Positions 49,354 to 58,908 of a stretch of 64,000 nt of DNA are shown here, one piece after another (the stretch's first letter is position 1; every line of letters begins with the position of its first letter). Location: contig RJVL01000001.1 in NCBI GenBank assembly GCA_003755025.1, positions 1 through 64,000 on the forward strand, read 5' to 3'. The notes below the pieces were generated by a model. The model saw only the letters and a list, made by a program, of their open reading frames with translations. It did not search any database and was not told the DNA's origin. Source of the DNA: Diaphorobacter nitroreducens. Lineage in GTDB: Bacteria > Pseudomonadota > Gammaproteobacteria > Burkholderiales > Burkholderiaceae_C. The translations under genes were made by a program, and so were the position numbers.

Positions 49354-49809
49354 GTGACCACCGAAGCCCTGCTCGCCTATGCCCACATCTTGGCCTTCCT
49401 CATGGCCGCCACCTTCCTTGCCAGCGAGACCGCGCTGTGCCGCAAGGAGTGGATGAACGCGGCCGCAGTCGAGCGGCTGGCGCGGGTGGACATGCTGTAC
49501 GGTATCTCGGCGCTGCTGGTGCTGGCCACCGGGCTGGCGCGCACCTGGTGGGGCATGAAGGGCGGGGCGTGGTACTGGTCGCAGCCGCTGCTGCATGCCA
49601 AGGTCACGTTGTTCGTGGTGATCGGGCTGATGTCCATCGTCCCGACCATGCGCTTCCTGCGCTGGCGCCGCGCGGTGCGCGCCGGCGGCGCGCTGCCCTC
49701 GGATGACCAAGTGCGCAGCACGCGCCGTCTGGTGATGATCGAGGCCCATCTGCTGGCACTGATTCCGCTGTTGGCCGTCTTCCTGGCACGCGGCGTGGGC
49801 ACGCGCTGA
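49354..49809 (+). CDS. DUF2214 membrane protein
   Basis: The 151-residue protein has about four hydrophobic helices (LAYAHILAFLMAATFLASET, then MLYGISALLVLATGLARTWW) and matches the DUF2214 integral membrane family. Function is unknown. The start is GTG 49354 (TTEALLAY), after GAAAGGAAA. It is convergent with psiF across a terminator. Confidence 0.85.
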   Translation: MTTEALLAYAHILAFLMAATFLASETALCRKEWMNAAAVERLARVDMLYGISALLVLATGLARTWWGMKGGAWYWSQPLLHAKVTLFVVIGLMSIVPTMRFLRWRRAVRAGGALPSDDQVRSTRRLVMIEAHLLALIPLLAVFLARGVGTR

Positions 49810-49826
49810 GCGCCGAGGGAAGGGCA

Positions 49827-49864
49827 AAAAAAGAAACCCCGCGGGCGGCAGGCGCGCGGGGTTT
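49827..49864. terminator. Bidirectional terminator (49.8 kb)
   Basis: A stem AAACCCCGCG (49834-49843) / CGCGGGGTTT (49855-49864) has an AAAAAAAG run upstream, so it has a T tract when read on the minus strand and TTTG on the plus. It separates convergent DUF2214 and psiF genes. Confidence 0.85.
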
Positions 49865-49909
49865 GCTCGTGCAGGCCCGATGGGCGGGCCCGTGCGGTGC
49901 GTCGGTCCT

Positions 49910-50242
49910 TTAGCTGGCCGCGCCGCTCAGGCACTCTTTCATGAAGGCCTTGCGGGCGTCGCCCTTGAGGTTCTTCGCACCGGCGTCCGCGTTGCAGCTC
50001 TTCATCTTGTCCTGCTGGGTGGACGCCTTGTTGCCGCTCAGGCACTCCTTCATGAAAGCTTTGCGCTCGTCGCCCTTGAGGTTCTTGGCGCCGGCGTCGG
50101 CATTGCAGGTCTTCATGCGCGTCTGCTGCGCCGTGGGCGCCTTGGCGGTGGCGGAGGCGCCGGCCGCGGGGGCGTCCGCAGCGTGTGCGGCGAACGAAAG
50201 GGCAAAGCCGGCAGCGGCCAACAGGGGAAGCAGTTTCTTCAT
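49910..50242 (-). CDS. PsiF-repeat periplasmic protein
   Basis: The 110-residue protein has a signal peptide ([20 protein letters not shown]) and two near-identical PsiF repeats ([20 protein letters not shown] and [20 protein letters not shown], each ending FMKECLSG). Function is unknown; E. coli psiF is phosphate-starvation inducible. The start at 50242 gives the signal. It is divergent from argS, 125 bases away. Confidence 0.92.
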   Translation of the reverse strand: MKKLLPLLAAAGFALSFAAHAADAPAAGASATAKAPTAQQTRMKTCNADAGAKNLKGDERKAFMKECLSGNKASTQQDKMKSCNADAGAKNLKGDARKAFMKECLSGAAS

Positions 50243-50367
50243 GTAATGCTCCTGCAAAAAAGGAAAAGGTGAATGCGCCCGCCGGCAACGCAGTGCCCCA
50301 CGGGCCACCCAGCATAACGCCGGGCGGTCACGAATGGATGACGGGTCGGCCCGTAGAATCCGCCCCC

Positions 50368-52071
50368 ATGCTCTCCGTCAAACAGGAATTGCTCGCGGCG
50401 CTGGCCGACGAGCTGGAAAAGGTGTCGCCCGGCGCAGGCAGCCGCGCGGCCTTCGAATCTCCCAAGGTCGCTGCTCATGGCGACCTCGCGTGCACGGCCG
50501 CCATGCAGCTGGCCAAGCCCCTCAAGCAGAATCCCCGCGCACTGGGCGAACAGCTACAGGCCGCGCTGGAGGCCACGCCCGCGTTCCAAAAATGGGTACA
50601 GGCCATCGAGATCGCCGGCCCCGGTTTTCTGAACATCCGCCTCAAGCCCGCCGCCAAGCAGCAGGTGGTGCACGAGGTGCTGGCGCAAGGCGCGCAATAT
50701 GGTTACCAGCCGGCGCGCGGCGAGAAAGTCCTGGTGGAGTTCGTCTCCGCCAACCCCACCGGCCCGCTGCACGTCGGTCACGGCCGCCAGGCCGCCATCG
50801 GCGACGCCATCAGCCATCTGTACGCCACCCAGGGCTGGAGTGTGCACCGCGAGTTCTATTACAACGACGCGGGCGTGCAGATCGACACCCTCACCAAGAG
50901 CACGCAACTGCGCGCCAAGGGCTTCAAACCGGGGGATGACTGCTGGCCCACCGACGCGGACAACCCGCTGGCCAAGAATTTCTACAACGGCGACTACATC
51001 CAGGACATCGCCGACGCCTTCCTCGCCAAGTCCACCGTCCAGGCCGATGACCGCGCGTTCACGGCGAATGGCGATGTCGAGGATTACGAGAACATCCGCC
51101 AGTTCGCCGTGGCCTACCTGCGCAATGAGCAGGACAAGGATCTGCAGGCCTTCAACCTCCAATTCGACCAGTACTACCTGGAGTCCAGCCTCTACGCCAA
51201 CGGCCATGTGGACGCGACCGTGCAGCGCCTCGTCGCCAACGGCAAGACCTACGAGCAGGACGGCGCGCTGTGGCTCAAGTCCACCGACTACGGGGACGAC
51301 AAGGACCGTGTCATGCGCAAGCAGGATGGCACATACACCTACTTCGTGCCTGACGTGGCCTACCACATCCAGAAGTTCCAGCGCGGCTTCACCAAGGTGG
51401 TGAACATCCAGGGCACGGACCACCACGGCACCATCGCGCGCGTGCGCGCCGGCCTGCAGGCGGCGGACGTGGGCATCCCCCAGGGCTACCCCGACTACGT
51501 GCTGCACACCATGGTGCGCGTGGTGCGCAATGGCGAGGAGGTCAAGATCAGCAAGCGCGCCGGCAGCTACGTGACGCTGCGCGACCTGATCGAGTGGACC
51601 AGCAAGGACGCGGTGCGTTTCTTCCTGCTGTCGCGCAAGCCCGACACCGAATACACCTTCGACGTCGACCTGGCCGTGGCGCAGAACAACGACAACCCCG
51701 TGTATTACGTGCAGTACGCCCACGCGCGCATCTGCTCGGTGCTGCGTGGCTGGCGCGAGGACTACGACGTGGCCGCGCTGCGCGATGTGGACCTGTCGCC
51801 GCTGGAAGGCCCGCAGGCCCAGGCGCTGATGCTGCTGCTCGCCAAGTATCCCGAGATGCTCACCGCGGCCGCGGCCGGCAATGCGCCGCACGACGTGACC
51901 TTCTACCTGCGCGACCTGGCTGCCGCCTACCACAGCTATTACGACGCCGAACGCATTCTGGTGGACGACGAGGCTGTCAAGCAGGCGCGGCTGGCGCTCG
52001 TCGCGGCCACAGCGCAGGTATTGCACAATGGATTGGCGGTGCTGGGCGTGTCTGCGCCAGCCAGAATGTAA
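50368..52071 (+). CDS. argS: Arginyl-tRNA synthetase
   Basis: The 567-residue class I synthetase charges tRNA-Arg. It has the HIGH-type motif as HVGH in [15 protein letters not shown], and KMSKS-type KISKRAG ([15 protein letters not shown]). The N-terminal tRNA D-loop domain and C-terminal anticodon domain ([18 protein letters not shown]) are present. ATG 50368 follows a TAGAAT box (50354-50359), so it could be leaderless or use a promoter further upstream. It starts a unit with the SPOR and dsbA genes. Confidence 0.97.
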   Translation: MLSVKQELLAALADELEKVSPGAGSRAAFESPKVAAHGDLACTAAMQLAKPLKQNPRALGEQLQAALEATPAFQKWVQAIEIAGPGFLNIRLKPAAKQQVVHEVLAQGAQYGYQPARGEKVLVEFVSANPTGPLHVGHGRQAAIGDAISHLYATQGWSVHREFYYNDAGVQIDTLTKSTQLRAKGFKPGDDCWPTDADNPLAKNFYNGDYIQDIADAFLAKSTVQADDRAFTANGDVEDYENIRQFAVAYLRNEQDKDLQAFNLQFDQYYLESSLYANGHVDATVQRLVANGKTYEQDGALWLKSTDYGDDKDRVMRKQDGTYTYFVPDVAYHIQKFQRGFTKVVNIQGTDHHGTIARVRAGLQAADVGIPQGYPDYVLHTMVRVVRNGEEVKISKRAGSYVTLRDLIEWTSKDAVRFFLLSRKPDTEYTFDVDLAVAQNNDNPVYYVQYAHARICSVLRGWREDYDVAALRDVDLSPLEGPQAQALMLLLAKYPEMLTAAAAGNAPHDVTFYLRDLAAAYHSYYDAERILVDDEAVKQARLALVAATAQVLHNGLAVLGVSAPARM

Positions 52072-52710
52072 GTGACCACTGATATGAAGAAACAGCAACG
52101 CGGCGGCACCATCGTAGGCTTCATCCTCGGGGTGATCGTGGGCCTGGGAGCCGCGCTGGCCGTGGCCGTGTATGTGACCAAGGTGCCCGTGCCCTTCCTG
52201 AACAAGAGCACGCCGCGTGCGTCCGAGCAGGACGAGGCCACGAAGAACAAGAACTGGGACCCCAACGCGCCGTTGTACGGCAAAAACCCTGTGCGCCCCG
52301 CTGCGCCGGCTGCCGCTCCCGCGTCCGACACCGCGACCGCCGCAGCCCAGCCTGCGTCGGGTCCGCGGGCGGCGGCCAGCCGGCCCGGCGCGGCACCGAC
52401 GTCGGCCGACCCGCTGGGCGACTTGGCCCGCGCCAAGGCCAACGCGGCGCCCGCTCCCACGACCAGTGCCGATCCTTTCGAATACTTCGTGCAGGCGGGC
52501 GCGTTCCGCACCCAGCAGGATGCCGATGCGCAGCGCGCCAAGCTGGCCATGCTGGGCTGGGAGGCGCGCGTCAGCGAGCGTGAGCAGAACGGCCGCACGG
52601 TGTTCCGCGTGCGCGTGGGCCCGTTCGGCAAGCGTGACGACGCCGAGTCGCTGAAGGAAAAACTCGATGGCGCGGGGGTGGAGTCCGCGCTGGTCCGGGT
52701 GCAGCGCTGA
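52072..52710 (+). CDS. SPOR-domain protein
   Basis: The 212-residue protein has a short cytoplasmic N-terminus, a membrane helix (TIVGFILGVIVGLGAALAVA), a long Ala/Pro linker and a C-terminal SPOR domain (FEYFVQAGAFRTQQDADAQR). SPOR domains bind denuded peptidoglycan at the septum, so it is probably a cell division protein of FtsN type. The GTG at 52072 directly follows argS; ATG 52084 is a good alternative. It lies between argS and dsbA, a conserved order. Confidence 0.9.
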   Translation: MTTDMKKQQRGGTIVGFILGVIVGLGAALAVAVYVTKVPVPFLNKSTPRASEQDEATKNKNWDPNAPLYGKNPVRPAAPAAAPASDTATAAAQPASGPRAAASRPGAAPTSADPLGDLARAKANAAPAPTTSADPFEYFVQAGAFRTQQDADAQRAKLAMLGWEARVSEREQNGRTVFRVRVGPFGKRDDAESLKEKLDGAGVESALVRVQR

Positions 52711-52768
52711 ACTTTTGCCCGCGCTGGCGCTCACAACCCTCCATACTGTCCAGGAGTGATCCCAACCT

Positions 52769-53419
52769 ATGAAACGCCGTGAGTTTTCTCTGACCGTCGC
52801 CTCCGCGGCCACCGCCCTGAGCCTGCCGCTGGCGGCGCCCGCACTGGCGCAAGGCCGCCAGTTCAAGGAAGGCAAGGACTACGTCAAGCTGGGCAAGCCC
52901 GTCGCACTCGAGGCACCTGCCGGGAAGATCGAGGTCATCGAGTTCTTCTGGTACAGCTGCCCGCACTGCAACACGTTCGAGCCTTCGCTGGAGGCCTGGA
53001 TCAAGTCGGCGCCCAAGGACCTGCACATCCGCCGCGTGCCCGTGGCGTTCAATGCGAGCTTCGTGCCGCAGCAAAAGCTCTACTACGCGCTGGAAGGCAT
53101 GGGCAAGCTGCCCGAGCTGCATGCGAAGGTGTTCCGCGCGGTGCACGTGGAACGCCTGCCGCTGAACAAGGACGAGCTGATCTTCGACTGGATCGGCAAG
53201 CAGGGCGTGGACGTGGCGAAGTTCAAGGAGGTCTACAACTCCTTCACCGTATCCAACCAGGTGCGCAAGGCGTCGCAGCTGCAGGACGGCTACCAGGTCG
53301 AAGGCGTGCCCTCCATGGGAGTGGCCGGCCGCTACTACACCGACGGCACCATGGCCGGCAACATGCAAAGCGTGCTGCAGGTGGTGGAGCACCTGGTTGG
53401 CGTAGCGCGCAAGGGCTGA
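52769..53419 (+). CDS. dsbA: Thiol:disulfide interchange protein DsbA
   Basis: The 216-residue periplasmic oxidoreductase has a signal peptide (EFSLTVASAATALSLPLAAP) and the CPHC active site (C64 to C67) in FFWYSCPHCNTFEPS. The helical insertion and the cis-Pro region EGVPSMGVAGRY are present. It introduces disulfides into exported proteins. An AGGAGTGAT ribosome-binding site precedes the start, and a strong terminator follows. Confidence 0.96.
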   Translation: MKRREFSLTVASAATALSLPLAAPALAQGRQFKEGKDYVKLGKPVALEAPAGKIEVIEFFWYSCPHCNTFEPSLEAWIKSAPKDLHIRRVPVAFNASFVPQQKLYYALEGMGKLPELHAKVFRAVHVERLPLNKDELIFDWIGKQGVDVAKFKEVYNSFTVSNQVRKASQLQDGYQVEGVPSMGVAGRYYTDGTMAGNMQSVLQVVEHLVGVARKG

Positions 53420-53442
53420 AGCGCCCCGCCGCGACCAACGAC

Positions 53443-53468
53443 AAGCGCGCCTACGGGCGCGCTTTTTT
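53443..53468 (+). terminator. Rho-independent terminator after dsbA
   Basis: A 9-bp stem (AAGCGCGCC / GGCGCGCTT) with a TACG tetraloop leads into a run of six Ts (counting the stem end), 24 bases after dsbA. Confidence 0.9.
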
Positions 53469-53592
53469 CATGCCTGCGCACCGGTTGGCGCGGCGGCATG
53501 ACAGCCGGTGGCAGGCCTGTACGGGTTGATGCGATCCACTGCGGCGGCGGCGCGCTTGCGTCAGTACAATGACCGCAAGATTCGTGCCCTCT

Positions 53593-54252
53593 ATGAGAAC
53601 CCGATTGCCCTTCCTCCTCCTGTCCCGCGCCGCAGCGCTGGCCCTGGCGCTGGCTGCATCGCCGCTGGTGCACGCCGAAAAAGCCGACCGCAACAAGCCC
53701 ATGAACATCGAGGCCGATGCCCTGCGCCACGATGAGCTCAAGCAGACCAGCGTTTTCACCGGCCGTGTCGTCATGACCAAGGGCACCATCGTGCTGCGCG
53801 GCGCGCAGCTGGAGGTGCGCCAGGATGCCGACGGCTTCCAGTACGGTGTGGTGACGGCCGAGCCGGGCAAGCGCGCTTTTTTCCGGCAAAAACGTGACAC
53901 CGCGCCGGGCGCGCCCGACGAGTTCGTCGAGGGCGAGGGCGAGGTCATCGAATACGACGGCCGCGCCGACGTGGTGAAGCTCATCCGCCGCGCCGAGCTG
54001 CGCCGCTACCGCGAGGCCACACTGACCGACGAGCTAGCCGGCGCCCTCATCGTCTACAACAACCTCACGGACGTGTTCACCGTGGACGGGCAGAAGACCG
54101 CGCCCGCCGGCGCCACTGCTGGCACGCCGGGCGGCCGGGTGCGGGCGGTGCTCGCGCCCAAGGAGCCTGCCTCGGGCACCAGCGCCACGCCGCCCGTGCG
54201 CACCGAGCCGCCCGCGCTGCGTACCAGCCCCAGCCTGGACGGCGCGAAGTGA
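53593..54252 (+). CDS. lptA: LPS transport periplasmic protein LptA
   Basis: The 219-residue protein has a signal ([17 protein letters not shown]) and the LptA/OstA domain: [20 protein letters not shown], then [17 protein letters not shown]. It bridges lipopolysaccharide across the periplasm. ATG 53593 is chosen because it gives the best signal; ATG 53569 is in frame too. The C-terminal 50 residues are Pro/Ala/Thr-rich. It overlaps lptB by four bases. A TACAAT box is at 53565-53570. Confidence 0.93.
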   Translation: MRTRLPFLLLSRAAALALALAASPLVHAEKADRNKPMNIEADALRHDELKQTSVFTGRVVMTKGTIVLRGAQLEVRQDADGFQYGVVTAEPGKRAFFRQKRDTAPGAPDEFVEGEGEVIEYDGRADVVKLIRRAELRRYREATLTDELAGALIVYNNLTDVFTVDGQKTAPAGATAGTPGGRVRAVLAPKEPASGTSATPPVRTEPPALRTSPSLDGAK

Positions 54253-55028
54253 GCGCGGCCTTGGACGATGCGCGCATGAGCGAAGGCGTCAGCCGCCTGG
54301 AGGCGCTGCACCTGGAGAAGTCCTACGGCAGCCGCAAGGTGGTCAAGGACGTGTCCGTGGTCGTGCAAAAGGGAGAGGTGGTGGGCCTATTGGGCCCCAA
54401 CGGCGCCGGCAAGACCACGTCGTTCTACATGATCGTCGGCCTGGTGCGCAGCGACGGCGGCCGCATCAGCATCGACGGGCAGGACGTGACGGACATGCCC
54501 ATCCACCGGCGCTCGCGGCTGGGCCTGTCGTACCTGCCGCAGGAAGCCTCGATCTTTCGCAAGCTCAATGTCGAAGACAACGTGCGCGCGGTGCTGGAGC
54601 TGCAGACCGACGAGGCCGGCCGCTCCCTGCCGCGCGCCGAGGTGGAGCGGCGCCTGACCGCGCTGCTGCAGGAGCTGCGCGTGGACCACCTGCGCAAGTC
54701 GCCTGCACTGGCGCTGTCGGGCGGCGAGCGCCGGCGCGTGGAGATCGCGCGCGCGCTGGCCACGCAGCCGCGCTTCATCCTGCTGGATGAGCCCTTCGCC
54801 GGCATCGACCCGATCGCCGTGATCGAGATCCAGCGCATCATTGGCTTTCTCAAGGCGCGCGGCATTGGCGTGCTGATCACCGACCACAACGTGCGTGAGA
54901 CGCTGGGCATCTGCGACCACGCCTTCATCATCAGCGACGGCCAGGTGCTGGCTCAGGGTACGCCGTCGGACATCGTCGACAACGCGGAAGTGCGCCGGGT
55001 GTACCTGGGCGAGCACTTCCGCATGTGA
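54249..55028 (+). CDS. lptB: LPS export ABC ATPase LptB
   Basis: The 259-residue ATPase has Walker [11 protein letters not shown] loop [11 protein letters not shown], signature [15 protein letters not shown], Walker [13 protein letters not shown] and switch histidine TDHNVRETL. It powers extraction of LPS from the inner membrane with LptFG. The start is GTG 54249 overlapping the lptA stop; ATG 54279 is another choice. It precedes rpoN, the classic lptA-lptB-rpoN order. Confidence 0.97.
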   Translation: MSAALDDARMSEGVSRLEALHLEKSYGSRKVVKDVSVVVQKGEVVGLLGPNGAGKTTSFYMIVGLVRSDGGRISIDGQDVTDMPIHRRSRLGLSYLPQEASIFRKLNVEDNVRAVLELQTDEAGRSLPRAEVERRLTALLQELRVDHLRKSPALALSGGERRRVEIARALATQPRFILLDEPFAGIDPIAVIEIQRIIGFLKARGIGVLITDHNVRETLGICDHAFIISDGQVLAQGTPSDIVDNAEVRRVYLGEHFRM

Positions 55029-55080
55029 GAGTGATGGGCGACCACGGCGCGATGCAGGACCAGACAGTGGGTTGCAGGCC

Positions 55081-56658
55081 ATGAAGCCCGGCCTGTCGCT
55101 GCGCGTCTCGCAGCACCTGGCGCTCACACCGCAGTTGCAGCAGTCGATCCGCCTGCTGCAGCTGTCCACGCTGGAGCTGGCCCAGGAGGTCGAGCAAATG
55201 CTCGACGAGAACCCCTTCCTGGAGCGCACGCTGGAAGAGGCCCCGCGCGAGGAGTTCGGCCTGGCCCAGGCCGATGCACCGGTGAGCGAGCAAGACCGAG
55301 AAGTTGAAGATGCTATTTATTCAGGAGCTGTCAGCGCAGGGCAGGAAAGCGCTACAAGCCAAAATGATGCAGAAACCTCCACAGCCGAATCCACGGCCGA
55401 ACCCGCGGACTGGGAAGGCGACGGCTCGGTAGACCTGGCGCCCGACGACAGCGAGTGGGGCGGCGACGCCCCGGCGCGCAACGGTGCCGGCGCGGGGAGC
55501 GACGACGAGGTGGACGCCACCGAGCTGGCCCGCAGCCAGGAGTCGCTCACGGCCTTCCTGCATCGCCAGGCGCTGGCGCTGCGCCTGTCCGAGCTGGACA
55601 TGGCCGCGCTGCGCTTCCTCATCGAATCGCTGAACGACGACGGCTACCTGGACGAGTCGCTGCAGGACCTGGCCGCCAGCCTGGCGGGCACCGAAGACCC
55701 CGAGCAACTCGATGAATTGGTGCACCGCTTCACCGTGGCGCTGCGCCTGCTGCAAAGCCTGGAACCCGCGGGCGTGGGCGCGCGCGGCCTGGCCGAATGC
55801 CTCACGCTGCAGCTGCGTGCGATGGACCAGGACGAAGAGGGCGACCCCGACGTGATCCAGGCCGCGCTGGCCATTTGCGACCAGCCGCTGGACCTGCTGG
55901 CCAAGCGCGACGTGCGCCGCCTGGCGCAGGCCTGCGGCACCAGCGAAGAGCGCACGCGCGCCGCGATGGCCTTGATCGCGCGGCTGGAGCCACGCCCGGG
56001 CAGGCGCTTTGCCGACGTGGACCGCAACATCATCGTGCCCGACGTGATCGTCAAGAAAACCGGCCGCGGCGGACAGCAGAACTTCAGCGTGCAGCTCAAC
56101 CCGGACGTGATGCCGCGCCTGCGCGTGCACGACATCTACGCCGGTGCGTTGCGCGGCGGCCGTGGCGAAGGCCACCAGGCGCTGCAGGCACGGCTGCAGG
56201 AGGCGCGTTGGTTCATCAAGAACATCCAGCAGCGTTTTGACACCATCCTGCGCGTGTCGCGCGCCATCGTGGAGCGGCAGAAGAACTTCTTCGTGCATGG
56301 CGAACTGGCCATGCGCCCGCTGGTGCTGCGCGACATTGCCGATGAACTGGGCCTGCACGAGTCCACCATCAGCCGCGTGACCACCGCCAAGTACATGGCC
56401 ACGCCGCAAGGCACCTACGAACTCAAGTATTTCTTCGGCTCGGGGCTGGGCACCGAAACCGGCGGCAACGCCTCCAGCACGGCCGTGCGCGCGCTCATCA
56501 AGCAGTTCATCGCGGCCGAGAACCCGCACAAGCCGCTGTCGGACAGCCAGATCGCCGAGATGCTCAAGGAGCAGGGCATTGAATGTGCGCGCCGCACCGT
56601 GGCCAAATACCGTGAGGCGCTCAAGATCGCCCCGGCCAACCTCCGCAAGGCACTTTGA
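55081..56658 (+). CDS. rpoN: RNA polymerase sigma-54 factor
   Basis: The 525-residue sigma-54 has the Gln-rich region I (LRVSQHLALTPQLQQSIRLL), an acidic region II (residues about 55-150), the core-binding region III, a helix-turn-helix and the RpoN box ARRTVAKYREAL. It serves nitrogen and other alternative promoters with enhancer-binding proteins. ATG 55081 starts at the conserved MKPGL. Region II contains about 20 residues from a repeat copy (55312-55371) and is longer than usual. Confidence 0.97.
   Translation: MKPGLSLRVSQHLALTPQLQQSIRLLQLSTLELAQEVEQMLDENPFLERTLEEAPREEFGLAQADAPVSEQDREVEDAIYSGAVSAGQESATSQNDAETSTAESTAEPADWEGDGSVDLAPDDSEWGGDAPARNGAGAGSDDEVDATELARSQESLTAFLHRQALALRLSELDMAALRFLIESLNDDGYLDESLQDLAASLAGTEDPEQLDELVHRFTVALRLLQSLEPAGVGARGLAECLTLQLRAMDQDEEGDPDVIQAALAICDQPLDLLAKRDVRRLAQACGTSEERTRAAMALIARLEPRPGRRFADVDRNIIVPDVIVKKTGRGGQQNFSVQLNPDVMPRLRVHDIYAGALRGGRGEGHQALQARLQEARWFIKNIQQRFDTILRVSRAIVERQKNFFVHGELAMRPLVLRDIADELGLHESTISRVTTAKYMATPQGTYELKYFFGSGLGTETGGNASSTAVRALIKQFIAAENPHKPLSDSQIAEMLKEQGIECARRTVAKYREALKIAPANLRKAL
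55312..55371 (+). repeat. ~60-bp repeat, copy 10, read as protein inside rpoN
   Basis: GCTATTTATTCAGGAGCTGT, CAGCGCAGGGCAGGAAAGCG, then CTACAAGCCAAAATGATGC fits the family. It encodes roughly residues 78-97 (AIYSGAVSAGQESATSQNDA) in region II, in frame and without a stop. Confidence 0.75.
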
Positions 56659-56661
56659 ACC

Positions 56662-57105
56662 ATGGCACGCGTCGTCTTCGACCTTCCCCCGCACTTCGGC
56701 TTCAGTACCGAGCTGCAGATCTACATCAGCCATGTCAACCAGGGCGGACACCTGGACAACGCGCAGTTGCTCAGCCTCGTGTCCGAGGCGCGCGTGCGTT
56801 TCTTCAAGTCGCTGGGTTACCCCGAGGCCGACGTGGCGGGCCTGTCCACCGTGGTGGGCGACATCGTGGCGCAGTACAAGTCCGAGGCGTTCCACGGCGA
56901 GACGCTGCGCGTGGAGATGACGCCGCAGGACTTCAACCGCTACGGCTTCGACCTCGTCTTCCGGTTGACCGAGAAGAGCCGGGGGCGCGAGATCGCGCGC
57001 GGCAAGACCGGCATCGTCTTCATCGACCGGGCGGCCCGCAAGCCCGCACCCATTCCTGAATCCGTGCTCCAGCCATTGCTGCAGCGCGCAGCACAGCCGC
57101 AATGA
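56662..57105 (+). CDS. Acyl-CoA thioesterase family protein (4HBT-like hotdog)
   Basis: The 147-residue protein has a hotdog-fold pattern: ISHVNQGGHLDNAQLLSLVS with the catalytic-type Asp/Asn region, YPEADVAGLSTVVGDIVAQY, and IARGKTGIVFID. It probably cleaves acyl-CoA; the substrate is unknown. It starts three bases after rpoN and overlaps the methyltransferase by four bases. Confidence 0.85.
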   Translation: MARVVFDLPPHFGFSTELQIYISHVNQGGHLDNAQLLSLVSEARVRFFKSLGYPEADVAGLSTVVGDIVAQYKSEAFHGETLRVEMTPQDFNRYGFDLVFRLTEKSRGREIARGKTGIVFIDRAARKPAPIPESVLQPLLQRAAQPQ

Positions 57106-58433
57106 ACCAGCTTCAACTCTTTTTGCCCTGCGCCGCTGGCGTGGAGGGCTATCTGGCCGACGAGGTGCACAGCCTCACGGGGCTGGCCGGGCAGGACCTG
57201 CTCGTGGGCCGCGCGGGCGTGCTGCTGCGCGCCTCGTGGCGCGATGCGCTGCGCCTGAACCTACACAGCCGCCTGGCGCAGCGCGTGCTGGTGCAACTGG
57301 CCGAGCGGCCCTACCGCAACGAGGACGACATCTATGCCGCCGCGGCCGACGTGGCCTGGGAGATCTGGTTCACCCCGCGCCAGAGCTTCAAGGTGGAGGT
57401 GACGGCCCAGCACAGCCCGCTCAAGAGCCTGAACTTCGCCGCGCTGCGCGTGAAGGATGCCGTGGCCGACCGCTTCCGCGCCAAGGCCGGCGTGCGTCCC
57501 GACGTGCAGACGCAGTGGCCCGACGTGCGCGTGCACCTGCACCTGACCAGCGACCGCGCCCAGATCTACATCGACACCTCGGGCGAGCCGCTGTTCAAAC
57601 GCGGCTGGCGCGAGGACAAGGGCGACGCGCCGCTCAAGGAAACGCTGGCCGCCGCCATGATCGCCGCCACCGGCTGGGACCCGCATGGCGAGCAGCCGCT
57701 GCCGCTGTACGACCCCTGCTGCGGCAGCGGCACCGTGGTCATCGAGGCTGCGCAGATCGCCTGCCGCATCGCGCCGGGGCTGCAGCGGCGCTTTGCCTTC
57801 GAGAAGCTATTGCCGCACCAGGCGCATGTCTGGTCTGCTATCAAGGATGAAGCGGCCAGCGCCGTTACCGCGGCTTCGGTGCCGATTTTTGGCAGCGACG
57901 TGTCGCACCGCATGGTGGACTTTGCCCAGCGCAATGCCGTGCGCGCCGGCGTGGCCGACGCGGTGCAGCTGCGCGGCGGCGACGCGCTGCAGCGCATGCC
58001 GCCCAGTGAACAACCCGGGGTGATGCTGCTGAATCCGCCGTATGGCGAGCGCATCGCCGCGGCGGGCACGGCGGGGCGCAATGCGCGTGAGCGCATGTCC
58101 ACGGTCGAGCGCATGGGCCGCGAGACGGCGCAGACCGAGGACGGCGTGGACTTCTTCGCGCAGTTGGCCGCACACTGGAAGAAGCACTACGCCGGCTGGC
58201 AGGCCTGGATGCTCACGCCCGACCTCAAGCTGCCCGGCAAGATGCGCCTGAAGGAGTCGCGCCGCGTGCCGCTGTGGAACGGCCCCATCGAATGCCGCCT
58301 GTTCCGCTTCGACCTCGTGGCGGGCGCCGTGCGGGATCGGCCGCGCGCCGGCCACACGGGGGAGGGCGGCGCGGCCAACGGTGCGCCGGGTGCGCCGGGT
58401 GCGCCGGCCGGCGGAGCCTCGGATGCGTCCTGA
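57102..58433 (+). CDS. rlmL: 23S rRNA guanine-N2 methyltransferase-like, THUMP plus MTase
   Basis: The 443-residue protein has an N-terminal ferredoxin-like region and a THUMP domain (residues about 60-160, EDDIYAAAADVAWEIWFTPR), then a Rossmann methyltransferase with DPCCGSGTVVIEA (SAM loop) and the catalytic NPPYGER. It resembles the N-terminal RlmL half of E. coli RlmKL, which methylates G2445. The RlmK half is absent. A degenerate repeat seems to be read as protein near residues 246-263. It overlaps neighbours on both sides. Confidence 0.9.
   Translation: MNQLQLFLPCAAGVEGYLADEVHSLTGLAGQDLLVGRAGVLLRASWRDALRLNLHSRLAQRVLVQLAERPYRNEDDIYAAAADVAWEIWFTPRQSFKVEVTAQHSPLKSLNFAALRVKDAVADRFRAKAGVRPDVQTQWPDVRVHLHLTSDRAQIYIDTSGEPLFKRGWREDKGDAPLKETLAAAMIAATGWDPHGEQPLPLYDPCCGSGTVVIEAAQIACRIAPGLQRRFAFEKLLPHQAHVWSAIKDEAASAVTAASVPIFGSDVSHRMVDFAQRNAVRAGVADAVQLRGGDALQRMPPSEQPGVMLLNPPYGERIAAAGTAGRNARERMSTVERMGRETAQTEDGVDFFAQLAAHWKKHYAGWQAWMLTPDLKLPGKMRLKESRRVPLWNGPIECRLFRFDLVAGAVRDRPRAGHTGEGGAANGAPGAPGAPAGGASDAS
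57837..57890 (+). repeat. Degenerate ~60-bp repeat, copy 11, inside the rlmL-like gene
   Basis: GCTATCAAGGATGAAGCGGC, CAGCGCCGTTACCGCGGCTT, then CGGTGCCGATTTTT aligns to copy 2 with the ends and half-sites kept and the middle changed. It is more divergent than others and may be chance. Confidence 0.4.
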
Positions 58434-58908
58434 GCTGCGCCTGCCCGCCGTGGCGCCGGCGGGCGAGAGAGCGCGTGCCGTGGTGCTGGACACCAACATC
58501 GTGCTCGACCTGTTCATCTTCGCCGACGCGGCCGTGGCCACCGTGCGTGCGCTGCTGCAGGCCCAGCGCCTGGACTGGATTGCCACGCAGCACATGCGGG
58601 ACGAACTGGAGCGCGTGCTGCAGTACACCCACCTGCAGCCGCGTATGGCGTACTACGGCGTGGGCGCGGATGACGTACTGACGGCGTTCGACGCGGGCGT
58701 GCGCCTGGTCGAGGTGGCGCCACGCGCGCCCTGGGCCTGCAAGGACGCGGACGACCAGAAGTTCATCGACCTGGCGGTCGCGCACCGCGCCATCATCGTG
58801 TCCAAGGACAAGGCCGTGCTTTGCATGCGAAAACGGCTGTTGACGCAGGACACGCATGCGGTGGCAGCTATTGTTTTTGAAGAGATTTGCGAACCATGTC
58901 CAACCTGA
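58423..58908 (+). CDS. PIN-domain protein
   Basis: The 161-residue protein has PIN features: VVLDTNIVLDLFIFADA with the first acidic pair, MRDELERVLQY, CKDADDQKFIDLAVA with the later acids, and IIVSKDKAVL. PIN domains are metal-dependent RNases, often toxins of the TIGR00305-like group. No antitoxin gene is adjacent, so it may be a housekeeping nuclease. It overlaps the methyltransferase by 11 bases and the MurA-like gene by 13. Its last residues (AAIVFEE) come from half of a repeat. Confidence 0.85.
   Translation: MRPELRLPAVAPAGERARAVVLDTNIVLDLFIFADAAVATVRALLQAQRLDWIATQHMRDELERVLQYTHLQPRMAYYGVGADDVLTAFDAGVRLVEVAPRAPWACKDADDQKFIDLAVAHRAIIVSKDKAVLCMRKRLLTQDTHAVAAIVFEEICEPCPT
58865..58885 (-). 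repeat. Partial ~60-bp repeat, copy 12, at the PIN gene end
   Basis: Only the AT-rich arm is kept: on the minus strand CTCTTCAAAAACAATAGCTG, matching the end of copy 8. It supplies the last coding residues before the stop. Confidence 0.5.
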
